Origin: Nitrososphaerota archaeon | GTDB taxonomy: Archaea > Thermoproteota > Nitrososphaeria > Nitrososphaerales > UBA57 | Length of the DNA: 5,334 bases | Assembly (NCBI GenBank): GCA_022572285.1 | Contig: JACZWF010000110.1 | Location: forward strand, 1 to 5,334 | Direction of reading: 5' to 3' | Part shown: in pieces, positions 4,609-5,334 of the stretch | Layout: each line of letters begins with the position of its first letter | Position numbering within the stretch: the first letter of the stretch is position 1 | Notes under the pieces: generated by a model | The model's database searches: none | What the model saw: only the letters and a program-made list of their open reading frames with translations | What the model was told of the DNA's origin: nothing | Made by a program: the position numbers and the translations under genes

Positions 4609-5334
4609 TTGAGCTCTACTACTCCCGAGGATCAAAAGGGTCTTGACTTGAGTGAATCGATTCTTCTTTCAGCAACGTATGATGGGACGCTTGGTAAGGC
4701 AGTGCTCAAATTCTATCAGCTAAGCGATAAGAGAGTATACCTTTGGTATGACGATACCGGACATAAGCCCTACTGTTTTGTTAAAATGGAGAACATGGAT
4801 GATAAGCTCCGCGTTTCACTCTTGGCACGGTCAGATGTCACCGCAATAGATTATGTGGAGAAACGAGACCTTCTAAACGATAAAGTGGTGAAGCTTGCAA
4901 AGATCATAACTCGAGATCCACTGGTGATTGGAGGATCGGGGGAGAACGCTATCAGGAATGTAGCAAAAGCTTGGGAAGCAGACATAAAGTATTATGAGAA
5001 CTATCTATATGACTCAGGTCTGATTCCTGGTGCCTTCTATAAAGTTCAGGGCAAGCGTATAATCCCAGTATATTTTGATAGTACATTGCCTATTGAGAAA
5101 ACCCTCGCGGGGTGGTCTCAGCAAGATAGTGATCTTCATACAGCTCGTGAAGAGTGGGTTAACCTCCTTAGTCAACCACTCCCAATTATCAGGCGAGTGG
5201 CACTCGACATAGAGGTAGTTGCACCTGAGAAAGACCGTCTTCCCAACCCTGATGAGGCAAGACATCCAGTAATCGCTGTTTCTTTGGTATCCAACGACGG
5301 TCTCAAAGAAGTCTATCTTCTTAATCGTTCGAAT
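4609..5334 (+). CDS. polB: Family B DNA polymerase, N-terminal part, cut by the window edge
   Basis: The first 242 residues of a replicative or repair DNA polymerase with 3'-5' exonuclease are visible. After a short polar head come LLSATYDGTLGKAVLKFYQL, LWYDDTGHKPYCFVKM, ITRDPLVIGGSGENAIRNV, WEADIKYYENYLYDSGLI and VYFDSTLP, which together are the N-terminal domain of TACK-type archaeal PolB. RVALDIEVVAPEKDRLPNP follows, with the Exo I motif D-x-E at Asp200 and Glu202. The polymerase catalytic motifs lie beyond the right edge. The frame opens after stops at 4507-4512 and has no ATG or GTG before the conserved region. TTG 4609, preceded by GAGGT at 8-base spacing and a TATA box at 4557, is the best start; TTG 4648 is the alternative. 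Intact exonuclease residues indicate proofreading capacity. The family is secure; thaumarchaeal affinity is from memory of related sequences. Confidence 0.93.
   Translation, partial: MSSTTPEDQKGLDLSESILLSATYDGTLGKAVLKFYQLSDKRVYLWYDDTGHKPYCFVKMENMDDKLRVSLLARSDVTAIDYVEKRDLLNDKVVKLAKIITRDPLVIGGSGENAIRNVAKAWEADIKYYENYLYDSGLIPGAFYKVQGKRIIPVYFDSTLPIEKTLAGWSQQDSDLHTAREEWVNLLSQPLPIIRRVALDIEVVAPEKDRLPNPDEARHPVIAVSLVSNDGLKEVYLLNRSN

Noticed and set aside
4397..4612. Plus-strand open frame of 71 codons
   Set aside because: It is antisense to the minus-strand membrane protein and runs out of frame into the polymerase start; no ribosome-binding site or domain content.
5014..5265. Minus-strand open frame of 83 codons
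   Set aside because: It is antisense to the polymerase exonuclease region, where the Exo I motif is clear on the plus strand.
1..5334. CRISPR array, insertion sequence, tRNA or rRNA
   Set aside because: No regularly spaced repeats, terminal inverted repeats, transposase motifs or cloverleaf-like sequences were seen on either strand.

Overview
The window looks like chromosomal DNA from a mesophile-like member of the TACK archaea, most likely a thaumarchaeote (Nitrososphaeria) or a close relative. This rests on four things: an archaeal-type HMG-CoA synthase followed by an archaeal-type thiolase, a stand-alone RNA polymerase subunit P, a family B DNA polymerase whose N-terminus resembles thaumarchaeal/crenarchaeal PolB as I remember it, and archaeal TATA-box promoters close to start codons. 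No alignment was run, so the phylum is an inference.

Layout, left to right. Positions 1-1244 (minus strand) hold the first steps of the mevalonate pathway: HMG-CoA synthase, then a thiolase that is cut off by the left edge. Positions 1321-1494 (minus) hold a 57-residue RNA polymerase subunit P, which is easily missed because of its size. Positions 1561-3420 (minus) hold a tightly coupled glycan pair: a DegT/DnrJ/EryC1 sugar aminotransferase followed with zero spacing by a dolichol-phosphate-mannose-synthase-like GT2 glycosyltransferase. Positions 3427-3611 are a divergent intergenic region. Positions 3612-4169 (plus) and 4111-4557 (minus) are two unrecognised small multi-spanning membrane proteins that converge and overlap by 59 bases. 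From 4609 to the right edge (plus) runs the N-terminal part of a family B DNA polymerase with a TTG start.

Functionally, thiolase and HMG-CoA synthase act in sequence to make HMG-CoA for isoprenoid lipids. The Dpm-like enzyme would use a polyprenyl phosphate (a product of the same isoprenoid route) as sugar acceptor, and the aminotransferase probably makes an amino sugar for the same surface or protein glycan. RpoP and PolB are core information-processing genes. I see no mobile element, CRISPR array, tRNA or rRNA, and no clear sign of an undescribed multi-gene system. The most notable points are the two orphan membrane proteins beside polB, the very compact divergent promoter there, the repeated use of non-ATG starts, and a C-x-C in place of the expected C-x2-C in RpoP.
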